Below are positions 52,633-63,373 of a stretch of DNA of 64,000 nucleotides, piece by piece (position 1 is the first letter of the stretch; the number at the start of each line of letters is the position of its first letter). The stretch is from Rebecca billardiae RCC1528. Taxonomy: Eukaryota; Haptophyta. The DNA lies in the NCBI GenBank assembly GCA_965240325.2, contig OZ251222.1:2294001-2358000 (forward strand). The letters are read 5' to 3'. Position numbers and translations under genes: made by a program. The notes under the pieces were generated by a model that worked only from the letters and a program-made list of their open reading frames with translations, did not search any database and was not told the DNA's origin.

Positions 52633-53934
52633 TCAGCGCACGCGCTGCTCACCCTTGGTCTCGACGCAGTCCTGCAGCCGACGCCGATAGGATTTGAACA
52701 GCGCCTGGATGAACTTCTTGTCGTTCCGTACCTCCTCGAACTTAGCCTTCACCACCTCCTCGAACTCCTTGAAGGTTGGCCGCTGCTTGCTCGGGTTGTC
52801 GGTGCACCACTTGTGCTTCCATGCGTTGAGAAGCTGCTCCACGCGCGCCCAGACATGCTCAATGAGCGACAAGTCGGCGCTGTTCGGCGGCCAGCTACGG
52901 CCCGGCTGACCCTCGGTCGACTTGGGGCCAAGGTGTCCCTCGGGGCCAAACCGCTCGTCGAGCCATTGGCGCACAGCCAGCGCCGTGTGGGGTGAGGCAC
53001 TGTCCTGCTGGAAGATCATCTGTCTGATGAAGTTGCCGAAGAGCGCCTGGGCCTCCTTGTCCAGGAAAGGCAGCACGTCGTTCAGGTACTCCTTCCAGCA
53101 CACGCCACGGCACTGCTTGCCGCGACCATTCTCATGCGTGCGGCCGTGAGTGCCCGTGGCAAAATAGAGCGGCGTGATGCCGCGAGAGCAGGCGCCGGCG
53201 TAGCCATGGATCACGCAGTCACCTGCCTGGACCTGGTTCAGCTTGCGCTTGGGCTCGTCACGCAGCGTCCACGACATCACCGTGCTCCGGTTCGTGACGT
53301 CGAACTTGAAGTACTTCGAGTCGGTGAAGAACAGCCTGTCAACCATCGCCTTGACTCTCTGCAGCCACCGTGCGAACGCCACCCGCTTCTTCGCCTGCTG
53401 AGCCGTGATCTGCTTCCTCACCTTGAGCGGCTCCCAATCCATCTTCTTCCGCGCCGCGCGGCGTAGCGTCTCGTCGGAGACGTCGAGCGCGGACGCATCG
53501 AGCGATCCAGCACCGACGGCGCGGCACGCAGCCTTCCGCACACTCTGACCAGCCGGCCCGGCGCTGAGCTCGGACGTAAGCGCCGCCTGCGCCTTGGCAC
53601 TGAGGCGTGGGCGTGGACCGCGCTTCGGCTTCCCGTCAGCATCGATGTGCCAGCCCTCCGTGTGCCAGTCCATGAACCACTTCTTCATCGTCTTCTCGGT
53701 GACCTCGGCCGACCGCGCCGCCCTCTGGAAAGCTGAGGCCAACGGAGAGCCTTCATTGAGGCACAGCACGCACGCGCCGATCGCATGGTGAAACCTCTCC
53801 GCAGGGCCCAGGGCCTTCGGGTTGTAATCCAGAGCAATACACTCCCGCGATACCCGCCTGTTCGGAGCGTAGCCGACGCGGTGGGCGCCTTTGCGCCCGC
53901 GCCGATCTTTGGGCGCGGTCGGCGCGCGGCCCAT
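52633..53934 (-). CDS. Tc1/mariner-superfamily transposase, copy 3
   Basis: Same 433-residue product as the other copies, catalytic residues intact. The leader differs from the other copies by a single base near 54054 (gtg in place of atg), one of very few differences between units. Confidence 0.9.
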   Translation of the reverse strand: MGRAPTAPKDRRGRKGAHRVGYAPNRRVSRECIALDYNPKALGPAERFHHAIGACVLCLNEGSPLASAFQRAARSAEVTEKTMKKWFMDWHTEGWHIDADGKPKRGPRPRLSAKAQAALTSELSAGPAGQSVRKAACRAVGAGSLDASALDVSDETLRRAARKKMDWEPLKVRKQITAQQAKKRVAFARWLQRVKAMVDRLFFTDSKYFKFDVTNRSTVMSWTLRDEPKRKLNQVQAGDCVIHGYAGACSRGITPLYFATGTHGRTHENGRGKQCRGVCWKEYLNDVLPFLDKEAQALFGNFIRQMIFQQDSASPHTALAVRQWLDERFGPEGHLGPKSTEGQPGRSWPPNSADLSLIEHVWARVEQLLNAWKHKWCTDNPSKQRPTFKEFEEVVKAKFEEVRNDKKFIQALFKSYRRRLQDCVETKGEQRVR

Positions 53935-54414
53935 CAGCCGCCGCCGGCTGCTTGGCCACGACCGAAGATGAGTGCACGTTACGTCCCGAGCCGCCCAAAG
54001 TTGATCTTACAGCTGACGAAGCGGTGTGGCCTCTATTCGAACTCGTTCCGTCCGTGGCGAGCGCCCCATCGACGCAGCCGCCGCGTGCGCTGGGGCCGCA
54101 CGCCCTCGCGGATGTGCGCTGGGCACGAGCTCGGCGCCACGGGTTGAGCTCGTCGAGCTATGACAAGCGGCGTGGCGCAAGTCCAACCCAGTGGAGGCCC
54201 CAACTGCCGGCCCCGCCGCCGCGCGGGAGCGTCCGATTAACCTCAGCTGCTCTGCGCAAGATGTGGGCTCCTGTGCCCCACCAACTCGCCGGAGGCGGAC
54301 GACGCGCTGGGATCGCTGCACGGCGGGAATATCCCCGACCCATGTGGACCGACGCCGGCCTCGCTCGCCGTCGCCCTCGCCCTCGTTCCGACTTTTCTAC
54401 TACCTGCTCACTTA

Positions 54415-55204
54415 GGGACCCACAAATTTAGTTGCCGGCTGCAGCAGGCACGACTTTGTCTCAGCCCGCACGCCCGCTACGCGCCGACCCGGGCAGAGCC
54501 CATCCGCCCGCGCATGCACCAGGCCCAGCCGCGTCAGTACATACCCACCCGGCCGCGGCACCCGCGCTCTGTGCGCCACGGTGTCGATGCGCCCGGCAGT
54601 CGGTGCGCATGCACGAGCCAGCCGGCGGGCAGCTACGGGCTGGTTTTCGGCGTGGAGCGCGGTCGTGTGAGCTGCATTAATTCAGCTGACCCCCGGCTTT
54701 TGTGCATTCGGGAGTCGTGCTGCTACGGTGGGCGTGCCACGCGCCAACTCGACGCTGGCAAAATTAGGCGACGAAAGTGCACGCGCAGCCACACGCAGCC
54801 CATATTGATGCTCTCGGAGCAGGCTCGGGCATGCACTCGATCGGCTCTGGCTGACGGCAGCGCCAAGCTGGCGGCGCGGCGCGAGGGTGCATGCGTGGCG
54901 TGGGCGGAGCTACGTCGCACACGCACCGCGCGGCGCGCGGCTCAGCGCACGGAGGCTGCCGACAGCCGGCGGCACGCAGGCAGGTCTGCTCGCCGCCAGT
55001 CGAGCTCGCCGGCCGCCGGGTACCAAACGTCAACCCAGGATGCACAGCCACGCCTATTTGCGAGGACTCGAGCAATCGGGTCCGGGCGCACCTCATGTGC
55101 ACGGCAGTGGAGTGGGCCAAGTACGCCCCTGGTATGGTGGCGCGCCGCTGCTTTGCTGCGCTGATATGGCGAACAATGTCGGGAGGCTTAAACTTGTGAG
55201 GGAC
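54415..55204 (+). mobile_element. 790-bp TA-flanked element, copy 5
   Basis: Between large elements 3 and 4, with TA at 54413-54414 and 55205-55206. Same junction sequences as copy 4. Confidence 0.88.
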
Positions 55205-55215
55205 TAAGTGAGCAG

Positions 55216-58200
55216 CCTCGGCTGAGGCCGTGAGCTGCCGTAGGCTGATCTGACCCGACAAAAGTCGGCGCGCGAGCGCGCGCGCGCGCGGCGCGGCGCC
55301 GCCCCGCTGGCACGTGGGCTCGGTGTGCCTGGGCCGCGCCGAGTGCCCCGCACCCGGATCTCGCCCAGCTAGCTCGTCCTCGCCGCGCTCTGAGGCCCCC
55401 GTAGCAGTCGTAGCTGCTCGCCGCCGCCGCAGATCGTGAAGACCAGCTGCTGTCAGCTGCTCGCTCTGAGCCGGGACATGGGGCCGCGTGGAGGAGGCGC
55501 CGTGCGGCCGGGCGCGCGCGTGCGCGTCGAGCGGCCCCTGGGCGCACTGCTCACGCGTCGGCGCGCCCGCCCGGCGCGCGCATCATCGCTCAGTCGCGCC
55601 GCTCTGCTGAGCTAGCCGCCGCTGGTCGCAGCCGTCGGCTGAGGCCGTGAGCTGCCGTAGGCTGATCTGACCCGACAAAAGTCGGCGCGCGAGCGCGCGC
55701 GCGCGCGGCGCGGCGCCGCCCCGCTGGCACGTGGGCTCGGTGTGCCTGGGCCGCGCCGAGTGCCCCGCACCCCGATCTCGCCCAGCTAGCTCGTCCTCGC
55801 CGCGCTCTGAGGCCCCCGTAGCAGTCGTAGCTGCTCGCCGCCGCCGCAGATCGTGAAGACCAGCTGCTGTCAGCTGCTCGCTCTGAGCCGGGACATGGGG
55901 CCGCGAGGAGGAGGCGCCGTGCGGCCGGGCGCGCGCGTGCGCGTCGAGCGGCCCCGGGGCGCACTGCTCACGTGTCGGCGTGCCCGCCCGGCGCGCGCAT
56001 CATCGCTCAGTCGCGCCGCTCTGCTGAGCTAGCCGCCGCTGGTCGCAGCCGTCGGCTGAGGCCGTGAGCTGCCGTCAGCTGATCTGACCCGACAAAAGTC
56101 GGCGCGAGCGCGCGCGCGCGCGCGGCGCCGCGCCGCCCCGCTGGCACGTGGGCTCGGTGTGCCTGGGCCACGCAGAGCACCCCGCACCCGGATCTCGCCC
56201 AGCTAGCTCGTCCTCGCCGCGCTCTGAGGCCCCCGTAGCAGTCGTAGCTGCTCGCCGCCGCCGCAGATCGTGAAGACCAGCTGCTGTCAGCTGCTCGCTC
56301 TGAGCCGGGACATGGGGCCGCGAGGAGGAGGCGCCGTGCGGCCGGGCGCGCGCGTGCGCGTCGAGCGGCCCCGGGGCGCACTGCTCACGCGTCGGCGTGC
56401 CCGCCCGGCGCGCGCATCATCGCTCAGTCGCGCCGCTCTGCTGAGCTAGCCGCCGCTGGTCGCAGCCGTCGGCTGAGGCCGTGAGCTGCCGTAAGCTGAT
56501 CTGACCCGACAAAAGTCGGCGCGCGAGCGCGCGCGCGCGGCGCGCCGCGCCACCTCGCTGGCACGTGGGCTCGGTGCGCCTGGGCCGCGCCGAGCACCCC
56601 GCACCCGGATCTCGCCCAGCTAGCTCGTCCTCGCCGCGCTCTGAGGCCCCCGTAGCAGTCGTAGCTGCTCGCCGCCGCCGCAGATCGTGAAGACCAGCTG
56701 CTGTCAGCTGCTCGCTCTGAGCCGGGACATGGGGCCGCGTGGAGGAGACGCCGTGCGGCCGGGCGCGCGCGTGCGCGTCGAGCGGCACCCGGGCGCACTG
56801 CTCACGTGTCGGCGCGCCCGCCCGGCGCGCGCATCATCGCTCAGTCGCGCCGCTCTGCTGAGCTAGCCGCCGCTGGTCGCAGCCGTCGGCTGAGGCCGTG
56901 AGCTGCCGTAAGCTGATCTGACCCGACAAAAGTCGGCGCGCGAGCGCGCGCGCGCGGCGCGCCGCGCCACCTCGCTGGCACGTGGGCTCGGTGCGCCTGG
57001 GCCGCGCCGAGCGTCCCGCACCCCGATCGCGCCCAGCCCGCGCGTCCTCGCCGCGCTCTGAGGTCCCCGTAGCAGTCGTAGCTGCTCGCCGCCGCCGCAG
57101 ATCGTGAAGACCAGTTGCTGTCAGCTGCTCGCTCTGAGCCGGGACATGGGGCCGCGAGGAGGAGGCGCCGTGCGGCCGGGCGCGCGCGTGCGCGTCGAGC
57201 GGCCCCGGGGCGCACTGCTCACGCGTCGGCGTGCCCGCCCGGCGCGCGCATCATCGCTCAGTCGCGCCGCTCTGCTGAGCTAGCCGCCGCTGGTCGCAGC
57301 CGTCGGCTGAGGCCGTGAGCTGCCGTCAGCTGATCTGACCCGACAAAAGTCGGCGCGAGCGCGCGCGCGCGCGCGGCGCCGCGCCGCCCCGCTGGCACGT
57401 GGGCTCGGTGTGCCTGGGCCACGCAGAGCACCCCGCACCCGGATCTCGCCCAGCTAGCTCGTCCTCGCCGCGCTCTGAGGCCCCCGTAGCAGTCGTAGCT
57501 GCTCGCCGCCGCCGCAGATCGTGAAGACCAGCTGCTGTCAGCTGCTCGCTCTGAGCCGGGACATGGGGCCGCGAGGAGGAGGCGCCGTGCGGCCGGGCGC
57601 GCGCGTGCGCGTCGAGCGGCCCCGGGGCGCACTGCTCACGCGTCGGCGTGCCCGCCCGGCGCGCGCATCATCGCTCAGTCGCGCCGCTCTGCTGAGCTAG
57701 CCGCCGCTGGTCGCAGCCGTCGGCTGAGGCCGTGAGCTGCCGTCAGCTGATCTGACCCGACAAAAGTCGGCGCGAGCGCGCGCGCGCGCGCGGCGCCGCG
57801 CCGCCCCGCTGGCACGTGGGCTCGGTGTGCCTGGGCCACGCAGAGCACCCCGCACCCGGATCTCGCCCAGCTAGCTCGTCCTCGCCGCGCTCTGAGGCCC
57901 CCGTAGCAGTCGTAGCTGCTCGCCGCCGCCGCAGATCGTGAAGACCAGCTGCTGTCAGCTGCTCGCTCTGAGCCGGGACATGGGGCCGCGAGGAGGAGGC
58001 GCCGTGCGGCCGGGCGCGCGCGTGCGCGTCGAGCGGCCCCGGGGCGCACTGCTCACGCGTCGGCGTGCCCGCCCGGCGCGCGCATCATCGCTCAGTCGCG
58101 CCGCTCTGCTGAGCTAGCCGCCGCTGGTCGCAGCCGTCGGCTGAGGCCGTGAGCTGCCGTCAGCTGATCTGACCCGACAAAAGTCGGCGCGAGCGCGCGC

Positions 58201-61200
58201 GCGCGCGCGGCGCCGCGCCGCCCCGCTGGCACGTGGGCTCGGTGTGCCTGGGCCACGCAGAGCACCCCGCACCCGGATCTCGCCCAGCTAGCTCGTCCTC
58301 GCCGCGCTCTGAGGCCCCCGTAGCAGTCGTAGCTGCTCGCCGCCGCCGCAGATCGTGAAGACCAGCTGCTGTCAGCTGCTCGCTCTGAGCCGGGACATGG
58401 GGCCGCGAGGAGGAGGCGCCGTGCGGCCGGGCGCGCGCGTGCGCGTCGAGCGGCCCCGGGGCGCACTGCTCACGCGTCGGCGTGCCCGCCCGGCGCGCGC
58501 ATCATCGCTCAGTCGCGCCGCTCTGCTGAGCTAGCCGCCGCTGGTCGCAGCCGTCGGCTGAGGCCGTGAGCTGCCGTCAGCTGATCTGACCCGACAAAAG
58601 TCGGCGCGAGCGCGCGCGCGCGCGCGGCGCCGCGCCGCCCCGCTGGCACGTGGGCTCGGTGTGCCTGGGCCACGCAGAGCACCCCGCACCCGGATCTCGC
58701 CCAGCTAGCTCGTCCTCGCCGCGCTCTGAGGCCCCCGTAGCAGTCGTAGCTGCTCGCCGCCGCCGCAGATCGTGAAGACCAGCTGCTGTCAGCTGCTCGC
58801 TCTGAGCCGGGACATGGGGCCGCGAGGAGGAGGCGCCGTGCGGCCGGGCGCGCGCGTGCGCGTCGAGCGGCCCCGGGGCGCACTGCTCACGCGTCGGCGT
58901 GCCCGCCCGGCGCGCGCATCATCGCTCAGTCGCGCCGCTCTGCTGAGCTAGCCGCCGCTGGTCGCAGCCGTCGGCTGAGGCCGTGAGCTGCCGTCAGCTG
59001 ATCTGACCCGACAAAAGTCGGCGCGAGCGCGCGCGCGCGCGCGGCGCCGCGCCGCCCCGCTGGCACGTGGGCTCGGTGTGCCTGGGCCACGCAGAGCACC
59101 CCGCACCCGGATCTCGCCCAGCTAGCTCGTCCTCGCCGCGCTCTGAGGCCCCCGTAGCAGTCGTAGCTGCTCGCCGCCGCCGCAGATCGTGAAGACCAGC
59201 TGCTGTCAGCTGCTCGCTCTGAGCCGGGACATGGGGCCGCGAGGAGGAGGCGCCGTGCGGCCGGGCGCGCGCGTGCGCGTCGAGCGGCCCCGGGGCGCAC
59301 TGCTCACGCGTCGGCGTGCCCGCCCGGCGCGCGCATCATCGCTCAGTCGCGCCGCTCTGCTGAGCTAGCCGCCGCTGGTCGCAGCCGTCGGCTGAGGCCG
59401 TGAGCTGCCGTCAGCTGATCTGACCCGACAAAAGTCGGCGCGAGCGCGCGCGCGCGCGCGGCGCCGCGCCGCCCCGCTGGCACGTGGGCTCGGTGTGCCT
59501 GGGCCACGCAGAGCACCCCGCACCCGGATCTCGCCCAGCTAGCTCGTCCTCGCCGCGCTCTGAGGCCCCCGTAGCAGTCGTAGCTGCTCGCCGCCGCCGC
59601 AGATCGTGAAGACCAGCTGCTGTCAGCTGCTCGCTCTGAGCCGGGACATGGGGCCGCGAGGAGGAGGCGCCGTGCGGCCGGGCGCGCGCGTGCGCGTCGA
59701 GCGGCCCCGGGGCGCACTGCTCACGCGTCGGCGTGCCCGCCCGGCGCGCGCATCATCGCTCAGTCGCGCCGCTCTGCTGAGCTAGCCGCCGCTGGTCGCA
59801 GCCGTCGGCTGAGGCCGTGAGCTGCCGTAAGCTGATCTGACCCGACAAAAGTCGGCGCGCGAGCGCGCGCGCGCGGCGCGCCGCGCCACCTCGCTGGCAC
59901 GTGGGCTCGGTGCGCCTGGGCCGCGCCGAGCACCCCGCACCCGGATCTCGCCCAGCTAGCTCGTCCTCGCCGCGCTCTGAGGCCCCCGTAGCAGTCGTAG
60001 CTGCTCGCCGCCGCCGCAGATCGTGAAGACCAGCTGCTGTCAGCTGCTCGCTCTGAGCCGGGACATGGGGCCGCGTGGAGGAGACGCCGTGCGGCCGGGC
60101 GCGCGCGTGCGCGTCGAGCGGCACCCGGGCGCACTGCTCACGTGTCGGCGCGCCCGCCCGGCGCGCGCATCATCGCTCAGTCGCGCCGCTCTGCTGAGCT
60201 AGCCGCCGCTGGTCGCAGCCGTCGGCTGAGGCCGTGAGCTGCCGTAAGCTGATCTGACCCGACAAAAGTCGGCGCGCGAGCGCGCGCGCGCGGCGCGCCG
60301 CGCCACCTCGCTGGCACGTGGGCTCGGTGCGCCTGGGCCGCGCCGAGCGTCCCGCACCCCGATCGCGCCCAGCCCGCGCGTCCTCGCCGCGCTCTGAGGT
60401 CCCCGTAGCAGTCGTAGCTGCTCGCCGCCGCCGCAGATCGTGAAGACCAGTTGCTGTCAGCTGCTCGCTCTGAGCCGGGACATGGGGCCGCGAGGAGGAG
60501 GCGCCGTGCGGCCGGGCGCGCGCGTGCGCGTCGAGCGGCCCCGGGGCGCACTGCTCACGCGTCGGCGTGCCCGCCCGGCGCGCGCATCATCGCTCAGTCG
60601 CGCCGCTCTGCTGAGCTAGCCGCCGCTGGTCGCAGCCGTCGGCTGAGGCCGTGAGCTGCCGTCAGCTGATCTGACCCGACAAAAGTCGGCGCGAGCGCGC
60701 GCGCGCGCGCGGCGCCGCGCCGCCCCGCTGGCACGTGGGCTCGGTGTGCCTGGGCCACGCAGAGCACCCCGCACCCGGATCTCGCCCAGCTAGCTCGTCC
60801 TCGCCGCGCTCTGAGGCCCCCGTAGCAGTCGTAGCTGCTCGCCGCCGCCGCAGATCGTGAAGACCAGCTGCTGTCAGCTGCTCGCTCTGAGCCGGGACAT
60901 GGGGCCGCGAGGAGGAGGCGCCGTGCGGCCGGGCGCGCGCGTGCGCGTCGAGCGGCCCCGGGGCGCACTGCTCACGCGTCGGCGTGCCCGCCCGGCGCGC
61001 GCATCATCGCTCAGTCGCGCCGCTCTGCTGAGCTAGCCGCCGCTGATCGCAGCCGTCGGCTGAGGCCGTGAGCTGCCGTAGGCTGATCTGACCCGACAAA
61101 AGTCGGCGCGCGAGCGCGCGCTCGCGCGGCGCGGCGCCGCCCCGCTGGCACGTGGGCTCGGTGTGCCTGGGCCGCGCCGAGTGCCCCGCACCCCGATCTC

Positions 61201-61478
61201 GCCCAGCTAGCTCGTCCTCGCCGCGCTCTGAGGCCCCCGTAGCAGTCGTAGCTGCTCGCCGCCGCCGCAGATCGTGAAGACCAGTTGCTGTCAGCTGCTC
61301 GCTCTGAGCCGGGACATGGGGCCGCGTGGAGGAGGCGCCGTGCGGCCGGGCGCGCGCGCGCGCGTCGAGCGGCCCCGGGGCGCACTGCTCACGCGTCGGC
61401 GTGCCCGCCCGGCGCGCACATCATCGCTCAGTCGCGCCGCTCTGCTGAGCTAGCCGCCGCTGGTCGCAGCTGTCGTGA
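55216..61478. repeat. 417-bp satellite array 4 (minus orientation)
   Basis: About 15 monomers. From the transposase the order is A B C D B B B B B B C D B then two A-like units at the end. A run of six consecutive B monomers replaces one or more C-D pairs, showing local expansion relative to array 3. Confidence 0.9.
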
Positions 61479-61591
61479 GACGTGACGTTAGACGTAGAGT
61501 AAGCTATAGCCTATAGGCTGATATGATATGACTCGAGATCTACTATACTGAGCAGCTAATAAACTATACCATCATTGTCCGACACTGCTCT

Positions 61592-62893
61592 TCAGCGCAC
61601 GCGCTGCTCACCCTTGGTCTCGACGCAGTCCTGCAGCCGACGCCGATAGGATTTGAACAGCGCCTGGATGAACTTCTTGTCGTTCCGTACCTCCTCGAAC
61701 TTAGCCTTCACCACCTCCTCGAACTCCTTGAAGGTTGGCCGCTGCTTGCTCGGGTTGTCGGTGCACCACTTGTGCTTCCATGCGTTGAGAAGCTGCTCCA
61801 CGCGCGCCCAGACATGCTCAATGAGCGACAAGTCGGCGCTGTTCGGCGGCCAGCTACGGCCCGGCTGACCCTCGGTCGACTTGGGGCCAAGGTGTCCCTC
61901 GGGGCCAAACCGCTCGTCGAGCCATTGGCGCACAGCCAGCGCCGTGTGGGGTGAGGCACTGTCCTGCTGGAAGATCATCTGTCTGATGAAGTTGCCGAAG
62001 AGCGCCTGGGCCTCCTTGTCCAGGAAAGGCAGCACGTCGTTCAGGTACTCCTTCCAGCACACGCCACGGCACTGCTTGCCGCGACCATTCTCATGCGTGC
62101 GGCCGTGAGTGCCCGTGGCAAAATAGAGCGGCGTGATGCCGCGAGAGCAGGCGCCGGCGTAGCCATGGATCACGCAGTCACCTGCCTGGACCTGGTTCAG
62201 CTTGCGCTTGGGCTCGTCACGCAGCGTCCACGACATCACCGTGCTCCGGTTCGTGACGTCGAACTTGAAGTACTTCGAGTCGGTGAAGAACAGCCTGTCA
62301 ACCATCGCCTTGACTCTCTGCAGCCACCGTGCGAACGCCACCCGCTTCTTCGCCTGCTGAGCCGTGATCTGCTTCCTCACCTTGAGCGGCTCCCAATCCA
62401 TCTTCTTCCGCGCCGCGCGGCGTAGCGTCTCGTCGGAGACGTCGAGCGCGGACGCATCGAGCGATCCAGCACCGACGGCGCGGCACGCAGCCTTCCGCAC
62501 ACTCTGACCAGCCGGCCCGGCGCTGAGCTCGGACGTAAGCGCCGCCTGCGCCTTGGCACTGAGGCGTGGGCGTGGACCGCGCTTCGGCTTCCCGTCAGCA
62601 TCGATGTGCCAGCCCTCCGTGTGCCAGTCCATGAACCACTTCTTCATCGTCTTCTCGGTGACCTCGGCCGACCGCGCCGCCCTCTGGAAAGCTGAGGCCA
62701 ACGGAGAGCCTTCATTGAGGCACAGCACGCACGCGCCGATCGCATGGTGAAACCTCTCCGCAGGGCCCAGGGCCTTCGGGTTGTAATCCAGAGCAATACA
62801 CTCCCGCGATACCCGCCTGTTCGGAGCGTAGCCGACGCGGTGGGCGCCTTTGCGCCCGCGCCGATCTTTGGGCGCGGTCGGCGCGCGGCCCAT
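61592..62893 (-). CDS. Tc1/mariner-superfamily transposase, copy 4
   Basis: Same 433-residue product as copies 1-3, catalytic residues intact. Confidence 0.9.
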   Translation of the reverse strand: MGRAPTAPKDRRGRKGAHRVGYAPNRRVSRECIALDYNPKALGPAERFHHAIGACVLCLNEGSPLASAFQRAARSAEVTEKTMKKWFMDWHTEGWHIDADGKPKRGPRPRLSAKAQAALTSELSAGPAGQSVRKAACRAVGAGSLDASALDVSDETLRRAARKKMDWEPLKVRKQITAQQAKKRVAFARWLQRVKAMVDRLFFTDSKYFKFDVTNRSTVMSWTLRDEPKRKLNQVQAGDCVIHGYAGACSRGITPLYFATGTHGRTHENGRGKQCRGVCWKEYLNDVLPFLDKEAQALFGNFIRQMIFQQDSASPHTALAVRQWLDERFGPEGHLGPKSTEGQPGRSWPPNSADLSLIEHVWARVEQLLNAWKHKWCTDNPSKQRPTFKEFEEVVKAKFEEVRNDKKFIQALFKSYRRRLQDCVETKGEQRVR

Positions 62894-63373
62894 CAGCCGC
62901 CGCCGGCTGCTTGGCCACGACCGAAGATGAGTGCACGTTACGTCCCGAGCCGCCCAAAGTTGATCTTACAGCTGACGAAGCGGTGTGGCCTCTATTCGAA
63001 CTCGTTCCGTCCATGGCGAGCGCCCCATCGACGCAGCCGCCGCGTGCGCTGGGGCCGCACGCCCTCGCGGATGTGCGCTGGGCACGAGCTCGGCGCCACG
63101 GGTTGAGCTCGTCGAGCTATGACAAGCGGCGTGGCGCAAGTCCAACCCAGTGGAGGCCCCAACTGCCGGCCCCGCCGCCGCGCGGGAGCGTCCGATTAAC
63201 CTCAGCTGCTCTGCGCAAGATGTGGGCTCCTGTGCCCCACCAACTCGCCGGAGGCGGACGACGCGCTGGGATCGCTGCACGGCGGGAATATCCCCGACCC
63301 ATGTGGACCGACGCCGGCCTCGCTCGCCGTCGCCCTCGCCCTCGTTCCGACTTTTCTACTACCTGCTCACTTA

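Larger units (their letters stand above)
46663..54412 (-). mobile_element. Large Tc1/mariner-type element 3, complete (7,750 bp)
   Basis: Complete copy bounded by TA on both sides. The satellite-side end reads agtgagcagcctcggctg; the transposase-side end reads tactacctgctcact, so the terminal inverted repeat is about 9 bp (AGTGAGCAG). Contents from right to left: 478-bp leader, transposase, 114-bp AT-rich segment, 13 full 417-bp monomers and a partial terminal monomer. Confidence 0.85.
55207..63371 (-). mobile_element. Large Tc1/mariner-type element 4, complete (8,165 bp)
   Basis: Complete copy with the same termini as element 3. It is 415 bp longer, close to one extra satellite monomer. Confidence 0.85.

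Noticed and set aside
37783-61385. Repeated 124-codon open frames (start MRPGAARR...) in every 417-bp monomer, and overlapping frames on both strands
   Set aside because: They begin at GTG rather than ATG, are Arg/Ala-rich low-complexity translations of GC-rich repeats, and persist because 417 is divisible by three. No family resemblance.
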